From NCBI GenBank assembly GCA_963704035.1, contig CAVPGR010000004.1:1240001-1304000 (forward strand): DNA of 64,000 nt, written 5' to 3'. Positions 15,434 to 24,668 of the stretch are shown piece after piece. The DNA is from JAOSJL01 sp963704035 (GTDB lineage Bacteria > Actinomycetota > Acidimicrobiia > IMCC26256 > JAOSJL01). How positions within the stretch are numbered: position 1 is the first letter of the stretch; the number at the start of each line of letters is the position of its first letter. Position numbers and translations under genes: made by a program. Below the pieces are notes generated by a model. The model did not search any database and had not been told where the DNA came from. It was given only the letters and a program-made list of their open reading frames with translations.

Positions 15434-16951
15434 TCAGCCCGGCGCGATCTCGGCGCCACCCATGAGGAGGCCGAGTGTTTCGTCGTCGACCTCATCAGGA
15501 TCGAGGATACGGACGAACCGCCCCCCGACGATCACGGCGATCCGGTCACTGAGCGAGAGGATCTCGTCGAGCTCGGTTGACACCAGCAATATCGCGCCAC
15601 CACGTTTGCGGTGATTGAGAAGCCGGTCGTAGACGAACTCCATGGCTCCAACGTCGAGGCCGCGCGTCGGTTGCGCGGCGATGAGCAGTGTCGGCTCGCC
15701 GCAGAGCTCGCGCGCCACAACGGACCGCTGCTGGTTCCCGCCCGAGAGCTGGCGCATGATCACCGACACATTCGGAGTGCGGACGTCGTAGTCCGCGACG
15801 AGGCGCTCGCAGTGCTCGCGGATCGGCGAGACCGCTGTGATACCGCGGCGCGCGAACGGGAGGCGGCGGAACTCCTTGAGCATCAGATTGTCGGTGATGG
15901 TCAGGTCGAGAGCGACCCCGGTGCGATGCCGATCCTCCGGGATGACGGCGCCGCCATGACGGTGGAAGCGCTGGGGTGTGAGGCGCGGCTCGTCCCGTCC
16001 GCGCACACGGATCGTGCCGCTCGAGGGCTGGTGTACGCCGGTGAGCACGTCGACGAGCTCCCGCTGACCATTGCCGTCGATACCGGCGACACCGAGGATC
16101 TCTCGCTCGCGGATCTCGAACGACACGTCGTCGAGGACCGTCCGCCCGTCCTTGTTCTCGAAACAGATCGAGGAGACCTCGAGCACGGGTTCACCCGGTG
16201 GGAGTGGTTCCCGAGGGACCCGCAGTACCACGTCACGGCCCACCATCATGCGGGCGAGGTCCGCCTTGTCGACGTCGTGGGTGTGAACCGTGCCGACGAC
16301 GGCACCGTCGCGCAGCACCGTGCACCAGTCGGAGGCTTCGAGCTGTTCGTCGAGCTTGTGGCTGATGAAGATCACCGCCTTGCCGTGGTCTGCGAGGTCA
16401 CGCAGCGTCTGGGCCAGCTCGTGCCATTCCTGGGGGGTGAGCACTGCGGTCGGCTCGTCGAGGACGAGCAGCTCGGCGCCCCGATAGAGGAGCTTGAGGA
16501 TCTCCACGCGCTGTTGCAGACCGACGGAGAGGTCCTCGACGAGGTCGTCGGGATCGACGTCGAGGCCGTACCGCTGCGACAGCTCGCGCACCCGACGGGC
16601 GACGGCCGGGAGTCGCGAGAACGGCGAGTGGTTCTCGCGCAGACCGAGCGCGACGTTTTCGGCGACGGTCATGGTCGGCACGAGCATGAAATGCTGGTGG
16701 ACCATGCCGATCCCGAGGTCGACGGCGTGTCGCGGGGAGCGGATCTGCACCGGCTTGCCGTCGACCTCGATCGTTCCCTCGTCGGGGTGGAAGAGTCCGT
16801 AGAGAATCTTCACGAGGGTCGACTTGCCCGCGCCGTTCTCACCCAGGAGGCCGCGGATCTCCCCGCGATCGACCTCGAGGTCGATGTCGCGGTTGGCGAC
16901 GACCCCGGGGAAACGTTTCGTGATCCCTTGCATCCGCAGGAAAGGCGCCAT
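15434..16951 (-). CDS. Nucleoside/BMP-family ABC transporter, duplicated ATPase (YufO-like)
   Basis: A cytoplasmic ATP-binding protein with two fused nucleotide-binding domains, as in RbsA/YufO. Domain 1 has Walker A GENGAGKST, signature LSVGLQQRVEIL and Walker B LLVLDEPTA; domain 2 has a degenerate Walker A (AGIDGNGQRELV) but a good signature (LSGGNQQRSVVA). This asymmetry is normal for the family. I start it at ATG 16951 (APFLRMQGITKRFPGVVAN); GTG 16978 is possible but would leave only nine bases to the operator. It powers import of the ligand bound by the BMP lipoprotein, encoded divergently. Confidence 0.87.
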   Translation of the reverse strand: MAPFLRMQGITKRFPGVVANRDIDLEVDRGEIRGLLGENGAGKSTLVKILYGLFHPDEGTIEVDGKPVQIRSPRHAVDLGIGMVHQHFMLVPTMTVAENVALGLRENHSPFSRLPAVARRVRELSQRYGLDVDPDDLVEDLSVGLQQRVEILKLLYRGAELLVLDEPTAVLTPQEWHELAQTLRDLADHGKAVIFISHKLDEQLEASDWCTVLRDGAVVGTVHTHDVDKADLARMMVGRDVVLRVPREPLPPGEPVLEVSSICFENKDGRTVLDDVSFEIREREILGVAGIDGNGQRELVDVLTGVHQPSSGTIRVRGRDEPRLTPQRFHRHGGAVIPEDRHRTGVALDLTITDNLMLKEFRRLPFARRGITAVSPIREHCERLVADYDVRTPNVSVIMRQLSGGNQQRSVVARELCGEPTLLIAAQPTRGLDVGAMEFVYDRLLNHRKRGGAILLVSTELDEILSLSDRIAVIVGGRFVRILDPDEVDDETLGLLMGGAEIAPG

Positions 16952-16987
16952 GCGTTCAGGGAACGTACGACGTGGCACCGGTCCGCG

Positions 16988-17002
16988 TCAACAATTTGTC
17001 AA
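16988..17002 (-). promoter_or_regulatory. Island operator, site 3 (ABC transporter operon)
   Basis: TCAACAATTTGTCAA, identical to the site at 29530. Read toward the ATPase gene it is TTGACAAATTGTTGA, again with TTGACA as a potential -35 box. The gap it occupies also carries site 4, facing the lipoprotein gene. Confidence 0.75.
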
Positions 17003-17060
17003 TCCACCCCGACGCCACCCCACTCCGTGGTCTCCGCCGTGAGTCCGTTCGATCACCCGC

Positions 17061-17089
17061 TTGACATTTCCGTGCGCGAGGGGCATCGT
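17061..17089 (+). promoter_or_regulatory. Probable promoter of the BMP lipoprotein gene
   Basis: TTGACA at 17061-17066 is a perfect -35 box; CATCGT follows after 17 bases as a weak -10. The predicted transcription start falls at the edge of operator site 4 (17097), so a bound repressor would act as a roadblock. The divergent amidohydrolase at 38667 has the same spacing of TTGACA (38581) to operator (38618). Confidence 0.5.
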
Positions 17090-17096
17090 GCCGACA

Positions 17097-17111
17097 TCAA
17101 CAGTTCGTTGA
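17097..17111 (+). promoter_or_regulatory. Island operator, site 4 (BMP lipoprotein)
   Basis: TCAACAGTTCGTTGA. Its reverse complement is exactly site 8 at 38618. The site ends 28 bases before the ATG of the lipoprotein gene. Confidence 0.72.
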
Positions 17112-17139
17112 AGGTTTCGTTGAAGGTTGGGAGAGAAAC

Positions 17140-18201
17140 ATGAAGCGTTGGCAACGGCTCGTAGCGGTGCTCTTCGGCGTGATGCTTGTCGCCACGGCGT
17201 GCAGTAGCGACGACAGCGGCGACGACAGCGGCGGTGACAGCACGACGACCGAAGCCAGCGACGGCTCGGGTCTGCCGGGCGAAGGCGTCACCGTCGGGAT
17301 GGCCTTGCCCGGCCCGCAGGACGACAAGGGCTTCAATGAGGCGCACTACAACGGGATCGTCCTCGCCGAACAGGAGCTCGGAATCACCCCGAACGTCCAG
17401 GAGAACGTGGCTGATCCCGACGCGCGCATCGACGCCGTGCGCAACCTCGCAGCCGACAATGAGCTCGTGATCGGAGTCGGAGCCGAGTTCGCGGAGGCGG
17501 GGCTCACGATCGCGCCCCAGTTCCCCGACGTGCAGTTCGTGGTCATCAACGGTGAGACCGATCCCGAGATCGACAACCTCCACGTGTACGGAGTTCGCCA
17601 GGGCGTCCCGGCATACGTGGCAGGCGTGCTCTCGGCGTCGGAGGAGTTCGCTGCCGAGACAGGTGTCGACGTCACCTCCGTGGGCTATGTCGGCGGCGAG
17701 GAGATCCCACCGACCACGCAGTCCGACGACGGCTACAAGGCGGGCGTGGAGGACACCGACGACTCGATCGAGTACGCGTCGACGATCGTCGGCGACTTCA
17801 ATGACGCACCGAAGGCCAAGGACGCAGCGGTCGCCCAGATCGACGCCGGGGCCCAGGTGATTTTCGGCCTGATCGATGCCGGTTACCCGGGGATCATCCA
17901 GGCCGCCGAGGAGGCCGGTGGCGAGGAGCTGCTCTTCAGTGTGATCTTCCCTCGCTGTGACGACTACCCGAACCTCGTCGGTACCGCGTTCTTGAACTCC
18001 GACATCCTCGTGGAGTCGATCGTCCAGGACTACCTCGACGACGATCTCGTGGCAGAGCCGTTCTTCTACGGGGTCGAGGATCCCGAGATCCAGCGTCTCG
18101 AGCTGTGTCCGAACTTCCAGACACCCGAGCTCACGAAGGTCGTCGACGACACGCAGGCTGCGATCAACGACGGGAGCATCACGCTGCCCGACGGCGTCTA
18201 G
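17140..18201 (+). CDS. BMP-family nucleoside-binding lipoprotein (YufN/PnrA-like)
   Basis: A 353-residue periplasmic-type binding protein anchored outside the membrane. The signal peptide ends in a lipobox (LVATAC at residues 17-22), followed by an acidic Ser/Asp/Thr linker and the BMP/PnrA fold starting VTVGMALPGPQDDKGFNEA. Relatives bind purine nucleosides. Landmarks include VVINGETDPEIDNLHVYGVR and AGAQVIFGLIDAGYPG. It is divergent from its ATPase and permease genes and has its own promoter and operator, so the binding protein can be made in excess over the pump. Ligand in this species unknown. Confidence 0.87.
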   Translation: MKRWQRLVAVLFGVMLVATACSSDDSGDDSGGDSTTTEASDGSGLPGEGVTVGMALPGPQDDKGFNEAHYNGIVLAEQELGITPNVQENVADPDARIDAVRNLAADNELVIGVGAEFAEAGLTIAPQFPDVQFVVINGETDPEIDNLHVYGVRQGVPAYVAGVLSASEEFAAETGVDVTSVGYVGGEEIPPTTQSDDGYKAGVEDTDDSIEYASTIVGDFNDAPKAKDAAVAQIDAGAQVIFGLIDAGYPGIIQAAEEAGGEELLFSVIFPRCDDYPNLVGTAFLNSDILVESIVQDYLDDDLVAEPFFYGVEDPEIQRLELCPNFQTPELTKVVDDTQAAINDGSITLPDGV

Positions 18202-18248
18202 CAGTCCACCTCCCCCGAGCGCCGGTCTCGCCGGTCGTCCTTCCGGGC

Positions 18249-18296
18249 GGCCGGCGGGGCGGTCGGCGGAGCGGTCGGCGGGACGGTCGGCTCCGC
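18249..18296 (+). repeat. Four 12-bp GC-rich tandem repeats
   Basis: Units of the type GGTCGGCGGAGC repeat four times with small changes between the lipoprotein and aldehyde dehydrogenase genes. Possibly part of a terminator or simply a slipped repeat. Confidence 0.6.
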
Positions 18297-18353
18297 TGTG
18301 ACGGGGTGGCGGGAGGTCGACACCCACGAGGGAGCCGGCCCTGGAGAGGAGCC

Positions 18354-19802
18354 GTGAACGACGTGGGCGAGGCCCGAGGGTGCTTCATCGACGGTAAGTG
18401 GATCGCCACGGCCGAGACGTTCACGGTCGTCGATCCCGCGACCGGTGGGGAGGTCGGTCGCGCGAGCGACGCGACGCCGGCCGAGGCCCGCGCCGCGATC
18501 GACGCCGCCGAGGGGGCCTTCGCCGAGTGGGCCGCGACGCCGGCGGCCGAACGCGGTGCTGTGCTGCGCTGTATCGCGGTCGAGCTGGAACGTGCGGCCG
18601 ACGACATTGTCTCGTTGATCGTCGCCGAGCAGGGCAAGCCGATCGGCCAGGCTCGATTCGAGGTCGCCTACGCCGGGCAGTGGCTCGAGTGGTACGCCGA
18701 GGAAGCGCGCCGGACCTACGGCGAGATCGTTCCGCCCCCGACAGCCACGAAGCGGCTGCTCGTGCAGCGCCGACCGGTGGGAGTCGCGCTCGCCATCACC
18801 CCTTGGAACTTCCCGGTGGCGATGATCGCTCGCAAGTTGGCACCTGCTCTCGCCGCCGGTTGTCCCCTCGTGGTCAAGCCCGCCGAGCAGACGCCGCTGT
18901 CACCCGCTGCATTCGTTGACGCCGTCGAACGGGCAGGAGTTCCCGCGGGGGTGGTCAACTTCGTGACCGCTTCCGATCCGAGGCGCATCTCCGACACGCT
19001 CGTGGGCGACCCACGCGTGCGCAAGATCACCTTTACGGGTTCGACCGAGGTGGGGAAGCTCCTGTTGCGCCAATCCGCCGATCACCTCGCCCGAGTCTCG
19101 CTCGAGCTCGGGGGCCAGGCGCCTTTCATCGTGTTCGACGACGCCGACCTCGATGCCGCGATCGCCGGCGTTCTCGCGTCGAAGTTCCAGGTCAACGGGC
19201 AGTCGTGCCTGTGCGCCAACCGCGTTTTCGTCCAGGAAGGCGTGGTGGAATCGTTTGCCGACCGGCTGACCGACGCGGTCGAAGAGCTCGTCGTCGGTCG
19301 AGGTTCCGATCCCGAGGTTGTCGTCGGTCCGCTGATCGACGAGGCCGGCTACGACAAGGTGTGCGCTCATGTCGCCGACGCCGTCGGGCGAGGAGCGCGG
19401 GTGCTCGTCGGCGGCGATCGGCGACAGGGGGAAGGCCTCGAGCAGGGCTACTTCTTCGCTCCCACCGTGCTCGCGGACTGCGATGACGACATGCTCGTCG
19501 CGCGAGAAGAGACCTTCGGGCCGGTCGCCCCGCTGCTCACGTTCACCGACGAGACCGAGGTGGTCCGGCGTGCCAACGACTCGCCCTTCGGTCTGGCCGC
19601 CTACTGCTACACCCGGGATCTCGGTCGCGCCCATCGGGTCGCCGATGCACTCGAGTTCGGGCTCGTCGGGATCAACGACCCGCTTCCCGCCTCGCCGGTG
19701 GCTCCCTTCGGCGGCTTCAAGGAATCGGGGCTCGGCCGGGAGGGTGGCCACGACGGGATCGAGGCCTTCCTCGAAACCAAGCTCGTCTCCATCGTCTGCT
19801 GA
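18354..19802 (+). CDS. NAD(P)-dependent aldehyde dehydrogenase (succinate-semialdehyde type)
   Basis: A 482-residue ALDH-superfamily enzyme starting at GTG 18354 with GGAGAGGA just upstream. It has the cofactor block TPWNFPVAM, the FTGSTEVGK motif, catalytic Glu in LELGGQAPFIVF and the catalytic Cys in NGQSCLCANRVFV, all intact. The sequence is nearest to GabD-type succinate-semialdehyde dehydrogenases, but substrate range in this group is wide. In the island it could oxidise the aldehyde released by the TPP decarboxylase (24669-25837), a link suggested by position only. It lies 152 bases after the BMP gene and may share its message. Confidence 0.85.
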   Translation: MNDVGEARGCFIDGKWIATAETFTVVDPATGGEVGRASDATPAEARAAIDAAEGAFAEWAATPAAERGAVLRCIAVELERAADDIVSLIVAEQGKPIGQARFEVAYAGQWLEWYAEEARRTYGEIVPPPTATKRLLVQRRPVGVALAITPWNFPVAMIARKLAPALAAGCPLVVKPAEQTPLSPAAFVDAVERAGVPAGVVNFVTASDPRRISDTLVGDPRVRKITFTGSTEVGKLLLRQSADHLARVSLELGGQAPFIVFDDADLDAAIAGVLASKFQVNGQSCLCANRVFVQEGVVESFADRLTDAVEELVVGRGSDPEVVVGPLIDEAGYDKVCAHVADAVGRGARVLVGGDRRQGEGLEQGYFFAPTVLADCDDDMLVAREETFGPVAPLLTFTDETEVVRRANDSPFGLAAYCYTRDLGRAHRVADALEFGLVGINDPLPASPVAPFGGFKESGLGREGGHDGIEAFLETKLVSIVC

Positions 19803-19863
19803 TCCATCTCGGGTCGCGACGCGTTCAGAGCGTGACCACGACGAGCGACCGCTCGGGGCTCGA

Positions 19864-19878
19864 TTGACGATTTGTTGA
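19864..19878 (+). promoter_or_regulatory. Island operator, site 5 (Mo-bisMGD enzyme operon)
   Basis: TTGACGATTTGTTGA (reverse complement TCAACAAATCGTCAA). TTGACG faces the oxidoreductase operon as a -35 box and TGCTAT lies 18 bases on (19888-19893) as a good -10, the clearest promoter among the nine sites. Confidence 0.75.
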
Positions 19879-20013
19879 AATAGTCCTTGCTATCGGGAGC
19901 GAGTGTCGTTAGGTTCGACACCGGCACCGAGACGGCGCCGCCACGAGCTTTGTGACCGGGGGGAGCCGGTCTTCGTACGGCGGCGCGACCGGTCGGTGTC
20001 GCGGAGGTACATC

Positions 20014-22615
20014 GTGGAGACCGATCTCCTCGGAGCACGGTCGGGCACGGCGTACGGCGACGGCTGGGTACGGTCGGCCTGCACGATCTGTCTCAATCGT
20101 TGCGGAATCCTGGCCCACGTCGCCGACGACGGTGTGGTCGACAAGATCCTCGGCGACCCGGCCAACCCTCACAACCACGGTCGAACCTGTGCCAAGGGTG
20201 ACTCCGGTTTCGAGGGCCTGCGCGACCCCGACCGCGTCACGGCGCCGATGCGCCGCACGAACCCCGACAAGGGGCCCGGGATCGATCCCGGTTGGACCGA
20301 GATCTCCTGGGACGAGGCGCTCGACGAGATCGCGGGCCGATTGAGCGAGATCCGCGAGACCGAGCCCGAGCGCTTCATGTTCTCGACCTTCGACGCCTTC
20401 CACCTGCGCGGAGCGCTCGTCCCGTCGTTCATCCACGGCGCCGGTCTGCCCGGGTACTCGACGTGGTCGGCCCAGATCTTCTGCGGCAACAACGTGCACG
20501 GCATCAGCTACATGAACCAGAACAGCTTCGAGGGCGTGCCCGATCCGAAGTACTCGAAGCACATCATGCTGTTCGGCGCGCAGTTCGGCTCCGTCGTGCA
20601 CTACGACACGATGCACTCGGCGCACACGCTCTCTGAGCGCCGCTCAGAGGACGACGTCAAGGTCGTTTCGATCGACCCCGTGTGCGGACCGGCAGCCTCT
20701 CGCGCTGAGCAGTGGGTCCCGATCCGACCCGGCACCGACGCGGCGCTCATCCTGGGGATGGTGGACCAGCTCGTCAACGAGCTCGACATCTACGACCGGG
20801 AGTTCCTGGTCAACAAGACCAACGCGGCCTACCTCGTCGGCCCCGATGGCTACTACCTGCGCCACGCCGGCGGTGACAAGCCGCTGGTGTGGGACGAAGC
20901 CGACGGCTCGGCGAAGCCGTTCGACGGCGACGTTCGCGACATGGCGCTGTCGGGAACCTTCGAGGTCGATGGCGTGAAGGCCCGCACGGCCTTCCAGGCA
21001 CTCGCGCGAGCACGTCCGCCGCTACTCGCCCGAGTACGTCGAGGAAGTGACCACCGTTCCCGCCGACACCGTTCGTCAACTGGCACGCGAGTTCGGGGAG
21101 GCGGCGTGCATCGGCGAGACAATCGAGATCGACGGCGTGGAGCTGCCCTACCGGCCCGCCTCGGTCGTGTGGTACCGAGGCCTTTCCGCGCACAAACATT
21201 CGATGCTCAATGGTCTCGCCATCGTCCTGCTTCCGGCCATCGTGGGCGCGCTCGACGTTCCAGGCGGTCTGCTCAGCGACCCGTACTCACTCAAGGGCAA
21301 GGCTGCGGAACGCGCCCACTCGTGCCCGTCGAGCCCCGAAGGGCTGATCGCCCAGGGATTCATCGGTGGCGGACGCGTCGGAGGCGTGTATCCACCGCGC
21401 AAGGTGCGCCCACCCCAGACCCCCGAGATGTTCGAGCTGCTGCCGGTCGGTCCGTACGGCGCCATCTTCTACCTGCTCGCTTCTGAGAAGGAGGAGGTCT
21501 ACAAGCCGCCGCCTTTCCCCAAGATGATGCTCCAGTACCACTCCAACCTCATGAAGACCTCGGGACCCCCCGACGTCATGGAGCGGTTCCTGAAGCGCTT
21601 CGAGTTCATCGTGTCGGTGACGCGACGTCCCGACGAGACCACCGAGTTCGCCGACATCGTGTTGCCCGACCTCCACTATCTGGAGCGTCTCGTGCCGTTC
21701 ACGTACCAGCACTACGCGGCCGGTGACGGGGACCTCGCGGCCTACGGAGCGAAGCCGGTCGTGCATCCACCGTTCGAGGGGCCGGTGCCCGGCGAGCGCT
21801 ACGTCGACATCATGCAGATCTTCCTGGAGCTGGCCCGCCGCAGCGGGTTCCTCTCCGACGTGTACGAGTCGTTCAACACGATCGCGCACCTCAAGGAGCC
21901 GTGGAAGCTCGATCCGCAGGCCGAATACAGCTACACGGATCTCGTCGACCGCTGGCTCCAGAACGAGTTCGGCGAGGGCAAGGGCCTCGCATGGCACCTC
22001 GAGGATGGGCTGTGGACCGACACGAAGACGGTCGAGGAGAAGTACCCGCGCCCGTTCTACGACGCCAGGGCGCAGATCTACTTCGAGTTCATGCCCAAGG
22101 TGGGCGAGGACGTTCGCCGCGTCACCGAGGAGCTCGACATCCCCTGGGAGACCGATGACTACCAGGTGCTGCCGGACTGGAAGCCCGGGCCGGCGTACCG
22201 GCATCCGCCGCCGCACGACCTGTACGTGGTGAACCTCAAGGTGCCGCACCACGCGCTCGGGCACACGCACAAGAACCCGTTGCTCACCGCGGTGGCGTCG
22301 GCGCACAACGACCTGCGCTCGGTCTGGATTCATCCCGAGACCGCACGCGCCCGTGGGATCGTCGACGGCGAACAGGTCACCATCGAGACGTTCGAGGGAC
22401 GGCGTCAGACAGCGGCGGCACGGGTCACCCAGCTCGTCCATCCCGAGGTCCTGGCGACCCAGGGGTGTGGTGGCGGCTGGTCCAAAGGCGCCAACGGCGA
22501 CGAGGTGAACTTCAACGCGCTGCTCGCGATCGACGAGGACCACATCGACTTCCTCTCGGGTGCGCTCGACTCGGTGATCTCCGCCCGCGTCTATTCGAAC
22601 GGGAGCGATCGCTGA
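20014..22615 (+). CDS. Mo-bisMGD oxidoreductase catalytic subunit (DMSO reductase superfamily), frameshifted
   Basis: An 866-residue (after repair) molybdopterin-bisMGD enzyme. GTG 20014 has GGAGG upstream. The N-terminal FeS motif CTICLNRC-N28-C uses Cys23, 26, 30 and 59. GYSTWSAQIFCGNN holds the probable Cys ligand of Mo. The C-terminal domain ends with LATQGCGGGWSKG. The frame breaks at about 21004: dropping one G turns LARARPP into LREHVRRYSPEYVEEV and restores the protein. It is followed by a four-cluster FeS subunit and an NrfD membrane subunit, so electrons pass to or from the quinone pool. Nearest recognisable types are tetrathionate/polysulfide reductase and PadBCD-like enzymes; the substrate is unknown. 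The island operator upstream argues for a role in purine breakdown. Confidence 0.82.
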
Positions 22616-23268
22616 TGCGCTGGGGGATGGTGATCGACACCGCGCGCTGCGTCGGCTGCCACGCCTGCACGATCGCGTGCAAGGCCGAGAACGAGTCACC
22701 GGCAGATGCGTTCTACGCGCCCGTCATCGAGTACGAGGTCGGGACGTATCCCGATGCGCAGATGGAGTACCTGCCCTCCCTGTGCAACCACTGCGAGGAC
22801 GCGCCGTGCATCACCGCCTGTCCATCCGGTGCGCTGAAGCGACGCGACGACGGCATCGTGCTCGCCGACGAAGACGTGTGCATCGGGTCGCGGGCCTGTA
22901 TGAACGCCTGTCCCTACGGTGCACTCCACCTCTTCGACGGTGCCGAAGGCGAGATGCTGGCCGATGGCACCCGGACCCTGCCCACGGTGCAGGACCGGGT
23001 CGCGCGCGAACGTCACCAGATCGGAACGGTTTCCAAGTGCACGTACTGCGCGCACCGCATCGACTTCGGTCTCGAGAACGGACTCACCCCCGGGGTCGAT
23101 CCGCTCGCGACGCCTGCGTGCGTCGTCACCTGCCCGGCTGAGTGCCGCATCTTCGGCGACCTCGAGGACGACACCAGCCCGATCAGTCTCTACCTGGAAC
23201 GTCGAGGTCCCTCCGAAGTGCTGCGGCCCGACGCCGAGACGGGAGCCCACACGTCCTATGTCGGCTGA
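22615..23268 (+). CDS. Four-cluster 4Fe-4S electron-transfer subunit (NrfC/PsrB-like)
   Basis: A 217-residue ferredoxin-like subunit. The ATG overlaps the stop of the catalytic subunit by one base. Four cysteine groups are visible: CVGCHACTIACKAEN, CNHCEDAPCITACPSGA, a variant third group CIGSRACMNACPYGA, and CTYCAHR with CVVTCPAECRIFGD. In the third group one expected Cys is Ser (CIGSRAC), so that cluster may be altered or 3Fe-type. It wires the Mo site to the membrane subunit. No Tat signal is seen on this or the catalytic subunit, so the active site probably faces the cytoplasm. Confidence 0.85.
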   Translation: MRWGMVIDTARCVGCHACTIACKAENESPADAFYAPVIEYEVGTYPDAQMEYLPSLCNHCEDAPCITACPSGALKRRDDGIVLADEDVCIGSRACMNACPYGALHLFDGAEGEMLADGTRTLPTVQDRVARERHQIGTVSKCTYCAHRIDFGLENGLTPGVDPLATPACVVTCPAECRIFGDLEDDTSPISLYLERRGPSEVLRPDAETGAHTSYVG

Positions 23269-24268
23269 CACCGCCATCCGTGCCCCTGAGGCCCGCGCGC
23301 GACACAACGGGCACCGTCCCGAGAACGTGTTCATGGATCGCTGGCGGCTCGAACCCAAGACCCAACGCGTCTGGGGTGTGCCGCACGCGATCTGGTTCAC
23401 GCTCATGGGAGTCGGCGGCGGCCTGTTCATCCTCGCTCGAGCCCTCGATCTCAGCGGCCGCCTCGGGCATTGGCTCGGCATCCCGCTCGTCGACTGGGTG
23501 AGCTTCGTTGCGATCTCGGTCGGCGGCCTGATCCTGATCGGCGACCTCGGCCGGCCGCTTCGCGCCTGGCGCGCCTTCGTCAACGTGCGTAGGAGCGCGA
23601 TCAGCTGGGGTGCGTGGGCAGACCTGGTGTTCCTCACCCTGGGAGGGCTGCTCGTCCTGCCCGCTCTGCGGCTCGGTTCGGCTCGGCCGTTCGAGTCGTT
23701 GCCCTGGGAGGCCGAGGCCACGTCGGGGCTCGGCCAGACGATCGAGATCGTGGCGATGGTGGCCGCGGTGGTCGTGATGGTCTACGCCGGCGGGGTGCTC
23801 GCACGCCCCCGCGCCATCCCCTACTGGCACTCTGTGAACGTGCCGCTCCAGTTCCTGTTCTCGTCGGCAGCCATCTCGATGGCGCTGGTCCTCACGATGG
23901 CGGTGGCCAACGACGTACCGATCGAGAGCGGCGATCTCTGGATACTGATTGGGTTCCTCGCCGCACTCCTCGTGACGGTCGTGGCGCACCTTCTCACCCG
24001 TACGGAGGCTCCGGGCAAGAGCGAGAGTCTCGACCGACTGCTCCGCGGTCGCTATCGCAACGCGTTCGTGGGTGGGGTGATCGTGCTCGGAACGATCGTC
24101 CCGCTCGGTCTCGCCGTCGTGGCACTCGCTGTCGACGGGACCCGCGACGCTCTCGCCATCGTGATGCTGGTCGTGCTCGTGATCGCCGGATTCGGACTCC
24201 GCCTGCTCACGCTCCGGGTGGGTATCTTCCCGCCTGTGAAGGAAGTTCCCGGGCTCTTCAGGCCCTGA
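23258..24268 (+). CDS. NrfD/PsrC-family membrane quinone-interacting subunit
   Basis: A 336-residue protein with about eight hydrophobic helices (IWFTLMGVGGGLFILA, WVSFVAISVGGLILIGDL, IVAMVAAVVVMVYAGGVLA and later ones). GDLGRPLRAWRAF resembles the conserved NrfD loop. ATG 23258 overlaps the FeS gene by 11 bases. It contains no heme and would bind menaquinone. As the membrane arm of the complex it links the Mo enzyme to the respiratory chain, whose menaquinol-cytochrome c reductase is encoded at 56-62 kb. Confidence 0.85.
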   Translation: MSADTAIRAPEARARHNGHRPENVFMDRWRLEPKTQRVWGVPHAIWFTLMGVGGGLFILARALDLSGRLGHWLGIPLVDWVSFVAISVGGLILIGDLGRPLRAWRAFVNVRRSAISWGAWADLVFLTLGGLLVLPALRLGSARPFESLPWEAEATSGLGQTIEIVAMVAAVVVMVYAGGVLARPRAIPYWHSVNVPLQFLFSSAAISMALVLTMAVANDVPIESGDLWILIGFLAALLVTVVAHLLTRTEAPGKSESLDRLLRGRYRNAFVGGVIVLGTIVPLGLAVVALAVDGTRDALAIVMLVVLVIAGFGLRLLTLRVGIFPPVKEVPGLFRP

Positions 24269-24273
24269 CGTTG

Positions 24274-24324
24274 TTCCGACCATGACGCTGTTTCGACCAT
24301 GACGCCGCCGTTCCGACGATGACG
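24274..24324 (+). repeat. Three imperfect copies of TTCCGACCATGACG
   Basis: Copies at 24274-24287, 24291-24304 and 24311-24324; each contains an ATG, but only the last (24319) is in frame with the MoaD-like protein. They probably arose by slippage around the start site. Confidence 0.7.
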
Positions 24325-24621
24325 TCGTCGGTCGAGATCCGGGTCCACTACGTCGGCAACCTCAAGCACAAGCTCGGGTGCGACGACGATCGTCTCGTGC
24401 TCGAGCCGCCGATGCGCGTGCGCGATGTGCTCGAGGTGCTCGTGGAGCGCCACGGCGCCGAGCTGCGCGACTGGTTCTACAACCAGTACGGATGGCTCGA
24501 TCCCCGGTGCATGGTTTTCATCGACGGTGAGGACTCGCGGGAGCTCGGGGGGCTCGACGCGTCCCTCGACGGTGTCGACGAGATCGAGATGGCGATCGCT
24601 CTCCCGATGGCGGGCGGCTGA
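24319..24621 (+). CDS. MoaD/ThiS-family sulfur carrier ending in Gly-Gly
   Basis: A 100-residue ubiquitin-like protein that ends exactly in Gly-Gly (LPMAGG), as required for adenylation and thiocarboxylation. Central blocks VRDVLEVLVERHG and VDEIEMAIAL fit the fold. It is last in the Mo-bisMGD operon. It may supply sulfur for the pterin or sulfurate this enzyme, or serve the molybdenum hydroxylases whose Mo needs a sulfido ligand. No cognate adenylyltransferase is encoded nearby. Confidence 0.78.
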   Translation: MTSSVEIRVHYVGNLKHKLGCDDDRLVLEPPMRVRDVLEVLVERHGAELRDWFYNQYGWLDPRCMVFIDGEDSRELGGLDASLDGVDEIEMAIALPMAGG

Positions 24622-24622
24622 C

Positions 24623-24653
24623 CGTCGGTCTGGCTGACGGAGCCTGACCGACG
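24623..24653. terminator. Bidirectional terminator between convergent operons
   Basis: CGTCGGTC and GACCGACG pair over eight bases, extended by GGCT/AGCC around the loop GACGG, with one T-T mismatch. It lies two bases after the MoaD stop and ahead of the stop of the minus-strand decarboxylase, so it can serve both. Confidence 0.7.
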
Positions 24654-24668
24654 CTCCGACGCGTTCGT

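Noticed and set aside
15611..17143. Long open frame of 510 codons on the plus strand opposite the ABC ATPase gene
   Set aside because: It is antisense to a clear ATPase with Walker motifs; such shadow frames are common at this GC content. The same applies to 32923-34449, 37028-38584 and 13357-14520.
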